Part shown: piece after piece, positions 53,299 to 62,509 of the stretch
Layout of the letters: every line of letters starts with the position of its first letter
How positions within the stretch are numbered: the first letter of the stretch is position 1
DNA from: Thalassotalea_B sp049613795
GTDB taxonomy: Bacteria; Pseudomonadota; Gammaproteobacteria; Enterobacterales; Alteromonadaceae
NCBI GenBank assembly: GCA_049613795.1
Contig: JBMZCX010000001.1
Coordinates: 1-64,000 of the forward strand
Direction of reading: 5' to 3'
Length of the DNA: 64,000 nucleotides
The notes under the pieces: model-generated
The model's database searches: none
Seen by the model: only the letters and a program-made list of their open reading frames with translations
Told to the model about the DNA's origin: nothing
Translations under genes and position numbers: made by a program

Positions 53299-53934
53299 TT
53301 ATAGATTTAAAAAATTCTTAATTATTTTACTACCTAATTCACTTGAGCGTTCAGGATGGAATTGGCAACCGATAAAGTTGTCTTTACCAATAATGGCTGA
53401 AAATTCGCTGCCATATTCAGATGTTGCTAAGGTAAATTCGCTAACGGGTGCAGCAAAGCTATGAACAAAGTAAAAGTAATCGCCAGCGTTAATACCTTTT
53501 AATACTGGATGATTAGCAACTTGTGTTAGCGTATTCCAACCCATATGAGGTAAACGATTACCTTGGGCATTCAATGGTGCTACTTTGGTGGGGATCATGC
53601 CTAAGCACTCTATCGCTTGATCTTTTCCGCCTTCTGGTGACGATTTTGTCATTAATTGCATGCCCAAACAAAAGCCTAATACAGGCTGAGTTAAGCTTTG
53701 CAAGGTTTCAACTAAGCCTTTTTCAATGATATTTGCCATGGCATGTTTTGCGCTGCCAACACCTGGAAAAATAACTTTATCAGCGGCTTTAATTTGTGCA
53801 ATATCATCAGTGATTGTTGCGGTAAAGCCGAGGCGTTCAATAGCAAATTTAACCGATGATAAATTCGCGCAGCCAGTATCTACTATCACATTTTTTGTTT
53901 TATTAACGCTTTCTTGATTAGAAATTGCTGTCAT
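53299..53934 (-). CDS. hisH: Imidazole glycerol phosphate synthase, glutaminase subunit
   Basis: A 211-residue class I glutamine amidotransferase that supplies ammonia to HisF. Catalytic triad: Cys in VLGFCLGMQLM, His and Glu in GCQFHPERSSELG. The oxyanion region is FPGVGSAKHAM. The start codon overlaps the hisB stop by 1 nt (TAATG). Confidence 0.97.
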   Translation of the reverse strand: MTAISNQESVNKTKNVIVDTGCANLSSVKFAIERLGFTATITDDIAQIKAADKVIFPGVGSAKHAMANIIEKGLVETLQSLTQPVLGFCLGMQLMTKSSPEGGKDQAIECLGMIPTKVAPLNAQGNRLPHMGWNTLTQVANHPVLKGINAGDYFYFVHSFAAPVSEFTLATSEYGSEFSAIIGKDNFIGCQFHPERSSELGSKIIKNFLNL

Positions 53935-55019
53935 TAAAGAGCTCCTTTCGAGCTAGGTAGTTCATCACCTTCTACTTTAATTGCTTGACCTAATGCGCGA
54001 CCAAACACTTTAAATAAGCTTTCAACTTGGTGATGACAGTTACCCTCACTGGTTGATAAGTGCAAAGTAATTAGCATGGCGTCGGCGAGCGAGCGGAAAA
54101 AATGTGAAATCATTTGTGTAGACATAGTGCCCACATTGGCTGCGGTAAATTCAGCGTCAAACTCTAACCATGGACGGCCTGATAAATCGATGGCACATTC
54201 AGCGCGACATTCATCCATAGGTAGCACAAAACCAAAACGGCCAATACCACGTTTGTCGCCTAGTGCTTGCTTTAACGCTTGGCCTAGCGCAAGGGCGGTA
54301 TCTTCTACGCTGTGATGTTCGTCTATGTGGTAATCGCCACTGACGCTACATTGCAAATTAAAGCCGCCGTGGGTGCAAATTTGATCTAACATGTGATCAA
54401 AAAAACCTAGGCCAGTATCAATTTTGCTACCGCCTTTTTTATCTAAATTAACGGTAACGGTAATGTCTGTTTCTTTGGTTGTTCTAACCACAGTAGCAGT
54501 GCGAGGCTTTTCTAATGATGATAATATTTGTTCGCTTACTTGTGACCAGTTTAATTCTTCGCGGTCATATTTTATGCCAACAATGCCCATGTTAGCGGCT
54601 AAACCCATGTCGGTTTCTCTGTCACCAATAACATAGGAGTTAGCAAAATCGACATGACCTTGTTGTAAGTATTCACTCACTAGGCCAAGTTTTGGTTTGC
54701 GGCAATTACAGTTGTCTTCTTCAAAGTGCGGGCATAATAGTACATCTTGAAAAACAATACCTTGCGATGAGAAAATTGCCATCATTTGGTCATGAGGAAG
54801 GTCAAAGTCTGCTTGTGGAAAACTTTGTGTGCCTAAACCGTCTTGGTTTGACACCATCACTAATACGTAGCCTTTAGTTTGCAGTTTCAATAACTCAGGA
54901 ATAACATTTGGCTCAAATACCAGTTTTTCTAGGGTATCAAGTTGCTTATCAATGGCTGGCTCTTCTACTAGCGTACCATCACGGTCGATAAATAATATTT
55001 TTTGCTGTTTGTTGCTCAT
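53934..55019 (-). CDS. hisB: Bifunctional histidinol-phosphatase / imidazoleglycerol-phosphate dehydratase
   Basis: A 361-residue fusion. The N-terminal HAD-type phosphatase (1-165) has FIDRDGTLVEEP (nucleophile Asp), the zinc loop CPHFEEDNCNCRKPK and GDRETDMGLAANMG. The C-terminal dehydratase has GLGFFDHMLDQICTHGGF, DEHHSVEDTALALGQAL and HHQVESLFKVFGRAL. The fused form is typical of gammaproteobacteria. It overlaps hisC by 4 nt (ATGA). Confidence 0.97.
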   Translation of the reverse strand: MSNKQQKILFIDRDGTLVEEPAIDKQLDTLEKLVFEPNVIPELLKLQTKGYVLVMVSNQDGLGTQSFPQADFDLPHDQMMAIFSSQGIVFQDVLLCPHFEEDNCNCRKPKLGLVSEYLQQGHVDFANSYVIGDRETDMGLAANMGIVGIKYDREELNWSQVSEQILSSLEKPRTATVVRTTKETDITVTVNLDKKGGSKIDTGLGFFDHMLDQICTHGGFNLQCSVSGDYHIDEHHSVEDTALALGQALKQALGDKRGIGRFGFVLPMDECRAECAIDLSGRPWLEFDAEFTAANVGTMSTQMISHFFRSLADAMLITLHLSTSEGNCHHQVESLFKVFGRALGQAIKVEGDELPSSKGAL

Positions 55020-56107
55020 GATTTTAGGTTACCTAGTAATACTTCTTTCAGTTGAGTTATTTCTTGTTCACTGCCAATACTAATACGTAAGCAGTTATCT
55101 AATTGTAATTGTTTAGATTGATCGCGAATTAATATGTCGTTCTTAACTAACAAATCAAAAATACGTGATTTTTCACTGTTATTGATACAGCGAAATAATA
55201 CAAAATTAGCATCACTGTTAAAAACTTCGCTACACCATGTTTGTTGGTTGAGCCAAGCTGATAAGTTTGCTTTAACGTTATTACAATTTGCTACTCGTTG
55301 GGTCATTTTTGCTAAATCGGTACTTAACGCTACACTGGCAATTTCAGCGACAGGGGCAGAAATTGGATAAGGTGCGATAACTTTGCTGAGTAAGGTAATA
55401 ATTTCAGCACTTGCCAAAGTAAAACCACAACGAAGTCCTGCGAGTGCAAATGCCTTTGACAAGGTTCTTAAAACGATAACATTATCATAATTTGCCAGTA
55501 AAGCTGTGCTTGTTTGCTCTGGTGAAAACTCGATATAAGCTTCATCAATAACAACAATAGCATTTTCTTTAAATAGTTCAATTGCTTGAATTATTTGCTC
55601 TTTTGGTAATAAATTACCTGTCGGATTACCAGGAGAGCATAAAAATACCACCTTTACTTTGCCCACTTGCTGTTTTAGGCCATCAAGATCAAGCATGTTA
55701 TTCGTTAATGGTACTTTAACTACGCTAGCACCGTGATTTTCAGCACTTATGGCATACATACCGTAAGTTGGTGGACAAATTAAAATGCTGTCTTGGTACG
55801 CTTGACAAAAACTACGAATGATCAGCTCTATTCCTTCATCGGCGCCGCGAGTCGCTAATATTTGCTCGCGTTTTAGGCCGCAATATTGGCTATAAGCATT
55901 GAGTAAGTTATCTGGCTGAAAGTCAGGGTAGCGATTGATGTTTTCGCTACTAACCTGGTATTCACCTTTTCCCGGTGCTTCGTTAGCATTAAGCCATATC
56001 TTATTATTACTTTGCTCTGTATTGCCACTGGCAAAAAGTCGACGGGCAGATTGATAAGGCACCATATCAATAAGCTCTTTTCTGGCTAATTTGTTTGCTA
56101 TGGTCAT
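55016..56107 (-). CDS. hisC: Histidinol-phosphate aminotransferase
   Basis: A 363-residue class II PLP-dependent aminotransferase. Landmarks are WLNANEAPG, ATRGADEGIELIIRSFC, VVFLCSPGNPTGNLL, IVVIDEAYIEFS, and the PLP lysine in LRTLSKAFALAGLRCGF. It begins 1 nt after the hisD stop and overlaps hisB by 4 nt. Confidence 0.97.
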   Translation of the reverse strand: MTIANKLARKELIDMVPYQSARRLFASGNTEQSNNKIWLNANEAPGKGEYQVSSENINRYPDFQPDNLLNAYSQYCGLKREQILATRGADEGIELIIRSFCQAYQDSILICPPTYGMYAISAENHGASVVKVPLTNNMLDLDGLKQQVGKVKVVFLCSPGNPTGNLLPKEQIIQAIELFKENAIVVIDEAYIEFSPEQTSTALLANYDNVIVLRTLSKAFALAGLRCGFTLASAEIITLLSKVIAPYPISAPVAEIASVALSTDLAKMTQRVANCNNVKANLSAWLNQQTWCSEVFNSDANFVLFRCINNSEKSRIFDLLVKNDILIRDQSKQLQLDNCLRISIGSEQEITQLKEVLLGNLKS

Positions 56108-56108
56108 T

Positions 56109-57425
56109 TTACTTACCTTCCATATTAGCTTCTTCTAAACGAATGGTAACTGCTCTTTGATGTGCATCAAGCCCTTCAGCATCAGTAAGTTCAATAATAC
56201 ATTCAGCTAAATTGGTTAACCCTGCTTTACTAATTTCTTGCACTGTATAGCGGCGAGAGAAGTCTGCTAAAGATAAGCTAGAAATTACTTTTGAGTAACC
56301 GTAAGTAGGTAATACGTGGTTAGTGCCACTTGCATAATCACCCGCAGATTCAGGTGTATAAGCACCGACAAAAATTGATCCCGCATTGCGTAGATTAACC
56401 AATAACTCTTGAGCATTGTCAGTTTGAATAATTAAGTGTTCAGGACCATAGATATTTGAAACTTCAACCGCTTGTGCCATATCTTTTGTCAAAATTAAAC
56501 GAGACTGCTTCAATGCTTGTATGGCAATGTCTTTTCTTGATAGCAGTTGTACTTGTTTATCAAGTTCACTAGCAACATTAGCGAGTAATGTTTCACTATC
56601 GGTTAATAAAATAACTTGGCTATCAGCGCCATGCTCGGCTTGTGAAAGTAAATCAGCGGCAATAAAAGCAGGGTTAGCTTGCTCATCGCCAATCACTAAT
56701 ACCTCAGAAGGGCCTGCAGGCATATCAATGGCGAAACCAGCTACTTGTTGAGAAAGTTGTTTTTTTGCTTCAGTAACGTAACGATTACCAGGGCCAAACA
56801 CTTTGTTTACAGCGGGAATACTGGTTGTTCCATACGCTAAAGCGGCAATGGCTTGTGCGCCACCTATAGTATAAATCTCAGTAATACCACAAAGTTCAGC
56901 CGCGACTAGTATTTCGTTAGCTAATTGGCCATTTTTATCAGGAGGGCAAACTAATACCGTGCGCTTACAGCCCGCTAATTGTGCTGGAACGCCTAACATT
57001 AATACCGTTGATGGTAATGGGGCGCTACCTGCGGGAATATATAAACCAACACTTTCAATCGCTTCGGTTTTTAGGGTACAACGAACACCCGGGCAAGTTT
57101 CTACAAAAATATCTTGCGGTGCTTGCGCACTATGAAAACGTTTTATTTGTCCGTAAGCTGTTTCAATTGCTTTGAGACGTTTATCCGTTAATGCCTGTTT
57201 TGCTTGGGTTACTTGCTCAGACGTTACTGATAATGTTGATAACGCGATGCCATCAAATTGTTCAGTTAACGAAAATAAGGCTTTATCACCCTGTTTTTGT
57301 ACTTGCGATAAAATGTTAGCCACTTGCGTTGACAATAAAGCATTATCAGCAATTGCTGGACGAGCTAACGCATCTTTTTTTTGTTGAGCTGATGTTGTTT
57401 GCCAGTTAATTATTTGGGTGTTCAT
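56109..57425 (-). CDS. hisD: Histidinol dehydrogenase
   Basis: A 438-residue zinc enzyme carrying out the last two oxidations to histidine. Conserved stretches are SVGLYIPAGSAPLPSTVLMLG, FGPGNRYVTEAKKQL, DMPAGPSEVLV, LLSQAEHGADSQ, and NIYGPEHLIIQT, including the Gln/His and Glu/His sets for zinc and catalysis. A 154-bp gap separates it from hisG; no clear hairpin or promoter was identified in that gap. Confidence 0.97.
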   Translation of the reverse strand: MNTQIINWQTTSAQQKKDALARPAIADNALLSTQVANILSQVQKQGDKALFSLTEQFDGIALSTLSVTSEQVTQAKQALTDKRLKAIETAYGQIKRFHSAQAPQDIFVETCPGVRCTLKTEAIESVGLYIPAGSAPLPSTVLMLGVPAQLAGCKRTVLVCPPDKNGQLANEILVAAELCGITEIYTIGGAQAIAALAYGTTSIPAVNKVFGPGNRYVTEAKKQLSQQVAGFAIDMPAGPSEVLVIGDEQANPAFIAADLLSQAEHGADSQVILLTDSETLLANVASELDKQVQLLSRKDIAIQALKQSRLILTKDMAQAVEVSNIYGPEHLIIQTDNAQELLVNLRNAGSIFVGAYTPESAGDYASGTNHVLPTYGYSKVISSLSLADFSRRYTVQEISKAGLTNLAECIIELTDAEGLDAHQRAVTIRLEEANMEGK

Positions 57426-57579
57426 AATTTTCTCTATTCTTACAATTAATTACTCTGATTCGCTAAATAATTGGCACTTCAGCAAAGCTGTCAAGTTGTG
57501 AGTTGCCTGAACTTAGTACACTAAGTGATGGTAACGAACAACATAGACAATGCCGCAGAAATGTTAATTATAACGCGAA

Positions 57580-58479
57580 TTAGCCCATCATTTTCTCAAT
57601 TGGCATAACAAGTATCGAGTTACAACCTAATGCTTTTAACTCTTCCATTGTTTCCCAGAAAAAAGTTTCGGTGGCAACAACATGTACCGCAACTAAGTCA
57701 TCACGACCCGCTAAAGGTAAAACTGTCGGCGTTTCTTTACCCGGCATTAGGGCACTTACTTCACTTATTTTATCTTTTGGTGCGTGTAACATGATGTATT
57801 TACTTTCTTTTGCTTTCATTACCCCTTGTATACGAGGTAGTAAGGTATCTAAAATAGATTGTTTTTCTGTATCTAAAGGTTCTGAGCGTTGAATTAAAGA
57901 GGCTTTAGAGCGAAATACTTCAGCAACTTCCTTTAAACCATTCGCTTCAAGTGTGGCACCGGTAGACACTAAATCACAAATACCGTCAGCTAAGCCAACA
58001 CGAGGTGCAACTTCAACAGAGCCTTTTAGTAAACAAAACTCAACATTAATGCCATTCTCTTTAGCAAAACGATTTAGTAATTGTGGGTAAGTTGTTGCAA
58101 AGCGTAAACCGTTTAAACATTGTAAACCCGTGTAATTGAACTCTTCAGGCATAGCAATTGAAAAACGACAACCGCCAAAATTTAACGGTGTGGTTTTAAC
58201 ATAGCTATTTTTGCTACCAATAAGCGCGCGTGATAATTCTTCTTCTTCAAGCGTGTTGTCACCAACAATACCTAAATCGCAAACACCGTCCATAACAAGC
58301 CCTGGAATATCACTACTGCGAACACGCATGATATCTATTGGCATATTACTCACATGAGCAAGTAAACGGCGATCACTTACATTAAGTTTTAATCCACAGC
58401 GTTTTAATAACGCTTGTGTGTCGTCACTTAGTCGTCCTGATTTTTGCATTGCTATGCGTAGTCGAGTTTCAGTTGTCAT
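57580..58479 (-). CDS. hisG: ATP phosphoribosyltransferase, long form
   Basis: A 299-residue long-form HisG, the first and feedback-inhibited enzyme of the pathway. Landmarks are LRIAMQKSGRLSDDTQALL, GLVMDGVCDLGIVGDNTLEEE, the PRPP loop DLVSTGATLEANGLKE and a C-terminal ACT-like regulatory part ending SILVMPIEKMMG. The frame is open to 58515, but ATG 58479 gives the E. coli length and has AGGA 9 nt before it. Confidence 0.97.
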   Translation of the reverse strand: MTTETRLRIAMQKSGRLSDDTQALLKRCGLKLNVSDRRLLAHVSNMPIDIMRVRSSDIPGLVMDGVCDLGIVGDNTLEEEELSRALIGSKNSYVKTTPLNFGGCRFSIAMPEEFNYTGLQCLNGLRFATTYPQLLNRFAKENGINVEFCLLKGSVEVAPRVGLADGICDLVSTGATLEANGLKEVAEVFRSKASLIQRSEPLDTEKQSILDTLLPRIQGVMKAKESKYIMLHAPKDKISEVSALMPGKETPTVLPLAGRDDLVAVHVVATETFFWETMEELKALGCNSILVMPIEKMMG

Positions 58480-58500
58480 GTTGTTATTTCCTAATAAGTT

Positions 58501-58526
58501 AAATCTTTTATTCAAATCTTTTATTC
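58501..58526. repeat. 13-bp tandem repeat, two copies, upstream of hisG
   Basis: AAATCTTTTATTC occurs twice without a gap just upstream of the hisG ribosome-binding site. It is probably replication slippage in an AT-rich leader. Confidence 0.8.
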
Positions 58527-58593
58527 AAATTTTTTACAGATATTTATGTGAAAAATTTATCTGTATATACAATTCATCAGCCCTAAAAATGCG

Positions 58594-58629
58594 AAAACCC
58601 CCGAAGGAGTTGGACTCTTTCGGGGGTTT
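58594..58629 (-). terminator. Histidine operon attenuator
   Basis: On the minus strand a long GC-rich stem (ACCCCCGAAAGAG with CTCCTTCGGGGGT, one G-T/A-C interruption) is followed by TTTTCGCATTTTT. It lies between the His-rich leader peptide and hisG. An upstream pause-type hairpin (CTCAG with CTGAG, 58677-58695) overlaps the end of the leader, completing the usual attenuation layout. Confidence 0.92.
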
Positions 58630-58698
58630 AGGAACTGATTTTTTTTAGTCTAACACCGCTGAAAGGTCCATAGCCCCTCAGCGAAAAAACCTGAGTGG

Positions 58699-58746
58699 CT
58701 AATCCGTATGATGATGGTGATGGATAACAGTCAGGTTTAATATCAT
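58699..58746 (-). CDS. hisL: His operon leader peptide
   Basis: A 15-residue reading frame, MILNLTVIHHHHHTD, with five consecutive His codons directly before the pause hairpin and attenuator. Ribosome stalling here when charged tRNA-His is scarce would favour the anti-terminator. It is shorter in His codons than enterobacterial leaders (seven, from memory). The remaining 232 bp up to the next gene should hold the his promoter; no confident -35/-10 pair was picked. Confidence 0.93.
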   Translation of the reverse strand: MILNLTVIHHHHHTD

Positions 58747-58978
58747 TATTTAATTTCCAATAAATGGTGTGTTAGAACGTAAAGTACGACCAATTGTCGT
58801 TTAATTGCTGCTACCATACTTTTTATTTTGTTTATCGGCAAGTGTTTATTGTGACGTTTTTATGATTAATTTGTTTATTGCTATAACAATAAATAAAAAA
58901 TAAAGCATAATAAAAGTGCTGAATATGCCGATAACCTAGTTATATGGGCAGAGTATAACTTAAAGGGAGCAAGATCGA

Positions 58979-59320
58979 GTGGATATATTTACAACAGCTC
59001 TAACAAAAATAGTCCCAACGACCATTAAACCCAGCTCATTGAAAGTAAAAGCGTTGTTGAAAGAGCCGAATACTAATGCACTTTCAGACGATGCTAACCA
59101 CCTTGAATACCACGATTATTTTTACTTAGTGAAAGAGGGGGGTAAAAATAAAAGTGAAGGTAAAACACAAAATAAACCAACACATGAAGAAGAAGCAGAG
59201 TGTGAACCCGGTATTAAGGCGTCTGAAGATGTTATTATCCATAAAGACGACATTATTCACCCGAAAAATCATGACAACGACCCTGATGATGATATTACTC
59301 ACCTTGATATTTTCGTTTAA
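58979..59320 (+). CDS. Small acidic hypothetical protein, 113 residues
   Basis: A protein starting at GTG, with GGGAG about 10 nt before it. The N-terminal third is basic and hydrophobic (MDIFTTALTKIVPTTIKPSS). From residue 60 the chain is highly charged and ends in an Asp/His-rich tail (IIHPKNHDNDPDDDITHLDIFV). No signal peptide, membrane helix or known domain was recognised. It lies 82 bp upstream of yoaA on the same strand. Function unknown. Confidence 0.7.
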   Translation: MDIFTTALTKIVPTTIKPSSLKVKALLKEPNTNALSDDANHLEYHDYFYLVKEGGKNKSEGKTQNKPTHEEEAECEPGIKASEDVIIHKDDIIHPKNHDNDPDDDITHLDIFV

Positions 59321-59402
59321 GCAAAAGCGGCTTATATAGTTTTACTTTTATTTCATTTGTTTCCCCATATAATAGCGACAACATTTTTCTACTAAGAACG
59401 TA

Positions 59403-61325
59403 ATGACACCTGTAGAACACGCATTCTCTTCCTCAGGCATTTTGTCAAAAGTATTAACGGGCTATTCGCCTAGACAAGCGCAAATTGATATGGCACTTGA
59501 AGTTGAACTGGCGATAGAAAAACAAACAAGCCTAATTGTTGAAGCCGGTACAGGTACAGGAAAAACCTTTGCATACTTAATTCCGTCATTACTTTCTGAG
59601 CAAAAAGTCATTGTTTCAACAGGTACAAAAAACCTACAAGAACAGCTTTTCTATAAAGATATTCCTTTGATCCGTAAAGCGTTAGCAACCAAGGCACAAA
59701 TAGCGTTGCTAAAAGGACGCGCTAATTACTTGTGTATATATCGTCTTGACCTTTATACCCGCGAAAGAGGCCAGCTAGACGCACAAATGCTAGCCGACTT
59801 TGTGAATATTCGCACGTGGGCTAATAGCACTACAAGCGGTGATATTGGTGAGTTAGTGAATGTAGCGGAAGACTCTACTATTTTTCCTTTTGTTACTAGT
59901 ACGGTTGATAATTGCTTAGCTAAAGAATGTCCAAACATTGACGATTGTTATTTAATTAACGCGCGAAAGAATGCGATAGATGCTGATGTTGTGGTGGTGA
60001 ATCATCATTTGTTTTTTGCTGATATGGCGTTAAAAGACACGGGATTTGGTGAGCTAATTCCCAAAGCCGACGTCGTTATTTTTGATGAAGCCCATCAAAT
60101 TCCTGATATTGCCAGTGAATATTTTGGTGAAGCATTTTCAACGCGGCTATTGCTTGATTTATGTAGCGATGTACTGCAGCAATATCACACTGAATTAACC
60201 GATGTAAAACAGCTGTCAAAAGCCGCAGAAAAGCTACAACGCTCTGCGCAAGAGTTTCGTTTATTGTTCGGTCGAGATCCTGAGCGGGGTAATTGGCGAG
60301 AAAAATTGAATCAAACTCGCTATGAACAAATGTTTGCTACTCTCAAAGTTGATATCGACTTTTTATATCAAGTCTTAAAATTATGCATTTCGCGTAATGA
60401 AGCCATCGATAATTGTTTTGAACGGGCTGTAAATATTCTTGCTAAATACGATTTAATGGCAAATGTTGAACAGCATGGCATTAGCCTTTGGTATGAAACT
60501 ACAAGGCGTCATGTGGTGTTGCATATTACACCATTATCTGTAGCTGAGAAATTTAGTGATTATATTAAACAGTCGAATGCGGGCTGGGTATTTACCTCTG
60601 CAACGTTAGCGGTGAATGAGGGCTTTAACCACTTTTCAGAGCAATTAGGGCTACAGTCAGCGGCTACGCTGTTGCTTGACAGTCCATTCGATTATTTACA
60701 CCAATCACAATTAATTGTTCCTCGATACTTGCCCGAGGCAAATAATGTAGGGCGGGCGCAGGCGCTTGCAGATTTAGCTATGCCGTTAATAAGCGCGAGT
60801 AAAGGCAGCTGCTTTTTACTGTTTACTAGTTACCGTATGTTAAATCAAGTGGCTGACATTTTAGCGGAACAAACAGACACGCCTTTGTTAGTGCAAGGGC
60901 AAATGAGCAAACGCTTATTACTTGATGAATTTATTGCGAATGAGCAAGCAGTTCTCTTAGCTACCGCAAGTTTTTGGGAGGGGGTTGATGTCAGAGGTGA
61001 TAAACTTACTTGTGTTATTATTGATAAGCTCCCTTTTGCGTCACCAGACGACCCGATGTTGCAAGCCCGAAGTGAAGACGTTCGCCGACAAGGCAAAGAT
61101 CCGTTTAGTGAAATTCAACTGCCACAAGCGGTTATTGCGCTAAAACAAGGTGTTGGTCGGCTTATTCGAGATGTAACCGATCAAGGTGTTCTGGTAATAT
61201 GTGACGATAGATTAGTAAATCGTCCTTACGGAGAAGTGTTTTTAAAAAGCTTACCCGATATGAAACGCAGCAGAAACATTGAACAAGGTAGTGAATTTTT
61301 AACTTCGCTACATCAATCAACATAA
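59403..61325 (+). CDS. yoaA: ATP-dependent DNA helicase YoaA (DinG/XPD family)
   Basis: A 640-residue superfamily-2 helicase with an iron-sulfur domain. Walker A is EAGTGTGKT (47-55) and the DEAH box is 228-231 (VVIFDEAHQIPD). Four cysteines, C111, C171, C176 and C182, are spaced as in XPD-type 4Fe-4S helicases. Late motifs ASFWEGVDVRGDKL and QGVGRLIRD are intact. Its length fits YoaA rather than DinG (about 715). It is followed by tsaB after 38 bp, a pairing also seen in other gammaproteobacteria. Confidence 0.94.
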   Translation: MTPVEHAFSSSGILSKVLTGYSPRQAQIDMALEVELAIEKQTSLIVEAGTGTGKTFAYLIPSLLSEQKVIVSTGTKNLQEQLFYKDIPLIRKALATKAQIALLKGRANYLCIYRLDLYTRERGQLDAQMLADFVNIRTWANSTTSGDIGELVNVAEDSTIFPFVTSTVDNCLAKECPNIDDCYLINARKNAIDADVVVVNHHLFFADMALKDTGFGELIPKADVVIFDEAHQIPDIASEYFGEAFSTRLLLDLCSDVLQQYHTELTDVKQLSKAAEKLQRSAQEFRLLFGRDPERGNWREKLNQTRYEQMFATLKVDIDFLYQVLKLCISRNEAIDNCFERAVNILAKYDLMANVEQHGISLWYETTRRHVVLHITPLSVAEKFSDYIKQSNAGWVFTSATLAVNEGFNHFSEQLGLQSAATLLLDSPFDYLHQSQLIVPRYLPEANNVGRAQALADLAMPLISASKGSCFLLFTSYRMLNQVADILAEQTDTPLLVQGQMSKRLLLDEFIANEQAVLLATASFWEGVDVRGDKLTCVIIDKLPFASPDDPMLQARSEDVRRQGKDPFSEIQLPQAVIALKQGVGRLIRDVTDQGVLVICDDRLVNRPYGEVFLKSLPDMKRSRNIEQGSEFLTSLHQST

Positions 61326-61363
61326 ATTACTATTTATTAGTTATCAGCAATTAGAGAAAAATT

Positions 61364-62068
61364 TTGAATTATTTGGCAATAGACGCATCAACAGAAGCTT
61401 GCTCAGTCGCATTGAGTTATAACGGAAATATATGTCATCAATTTGAGCTTTGCCCGCAGTCACATTCAACGGTGTTACTACCAATGATCGACAGTATATT
61501 AACGCAAGCAGGCTGTAAGCTAACAGACCTTGATGGTTTGATTTTTGGTCGTGGTCCTGGGAGCTTTACTGGTGTTCGAATAGGCATTGGTGTGGTGCAA
61601 GGCTTGGCTTTTTCGGCTGAATTAAATGTGGTTGGTGTGTCTACGTTAAGGGCTATGGCGCAACAGGCTTACGACAAGCATCAACAAAAACAAGTGATTG
61701 CAGCAATTGACGCCAGAATGTCTGAAGTGTATACAGGCTATTTTACGGTTAATGAACAGGGAATAATGGAAGAGCAAAAAGCTGAAACCGTATTACCACC
61801 AGCAGATCTTGCGCACTATTATAGTGAAGTAACGACACCTGTTTATGGCGTAGGTACTGGCTGGGATGCTTATACTGAAGTGCTAGCGGCTTTGAAAACT
61901 AATCAAGATAGTGAAAATGGTAGCCCTGATATTTTATACCCTGATGCGAGAGCTATGCTAATACTTGGTAGTGAAGACTTTAAAAATGGCTTAGCGGTAT
62001 CAGCAGAGTTTGCGCAACCCGTTTATGTGCGCGATACCGTTTCTTGGAAAAAATTACCGGGCAGATAA
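61364..62068 (+). CDS. tsaB: tRNA threonylcarbamoyladenosine biosynthesis protein TsaB
   Basis: A 234-residue TsaB, the partner that supports TsaD in making t6A37 of ANN-decoding tRNAs. Conserved parts are LAIDASTEACSVALSYNG, HSTVLLPMIDSIL, and GRGPGSFTGVRIGIGVVQGLAF. The start codon is TTG 61364, with AGAGA a few bases upstream; no ATG gives a better N terminus. It probably shares a transcript with yoaA. Confidence 0.95.
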   Translation: MNYLAIDASTEACSVALSYNGNICHQFELCPQSHSTVLLPMIDSILTQAGCKLTDLDGLIFGRGPGSFTGVRIGIGVVQGLAFSAELNVVGVSTLRAMAQQAYDKHQQKQVIAAIDARMSEVYTGYFTVNEQGIMEEQKAETVLPPADLAHYYSEVTTPVYGVGTGWDAYTEVLAALKTNQDSENGSPDILYPDARAMLILGSEDFKNGLAVSAEFAQPVYVRDTVSWKKLPGR

Positions 62069-62134
62069 GCATATAAAGTTATTTATTTTCGTAGAAACGT
62101 TGTTATTTAGCCGATCTTTGGTAAATTAATAAGT

Positions 62135-62509
62135 ATGCAGATTAATTCTTCAAGCACTAACCCATTAATTACGGGGCAAGTTGCACAAACTGATAAGCTC
62201 ACGCAAGCTAATAGCGCGCGTGAGCAAACACGTGCAAACGAACAAAGTAATCAGCAAGAACAAACGTCTTCACAATCAACAACGCAAAGAACACGATTTG
62301 ATGTTGACCAGCAAGCGTTGGTGCAAGTAGAGCAATATAATCAAACTCAACACCAAGGGCAGACAACGGCTGACCAGTCTAGTGTGTCTCGTGAACATGA
62401 CCAAGCGTCTTCACAGCACCAGTCGGCAGTGAATAGCTATCGCTCGGTTGAAGGTCTTGCCCAGCGCGATTCAATTAAACAAACCTTTGGCGTTGACTTA
62501 TACGCCTAA
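62135..62509 (+). CDS. Gln/Ser/Thr-rich hypothetical protein, 124 residues
   Basis: A low-complexity protein dominated by Gln, Ser, Thr and Asn with no hydrophobic segment. The C terminus is ordered and short: YRSVEGLAQRDSIKQTFGVDLYA, a tail resembling other small marine gammaproteobacterial proteins of unknown function. The frame contains no signal peptide. Its stop overlaps the start of the next gene by 1 nt (TAATG), suggesting translational coupling to the M50-like protease. Function unknown. Confidence 0.75.
   Translation: MQINSSSTNPLITGQVAQTDKLTQANSAREQTRANEQSNQQEQTSSQSTTQRTRFDVDQQALVQVEQYNQTQHQGQTTADQSSVSREHDQASSQHQSAVNSYRSVEGLAQRDSIKQTFGVDLYA

Noticed and set aside
62135..62509. Treating the Gln-rich frame as non-coding low complexity
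   Set aside because: It has an ordered conserved-looking tail and a precise 1-nt stop/start overlap with the next gene, so it was kept as a real gene at moderate confidence.
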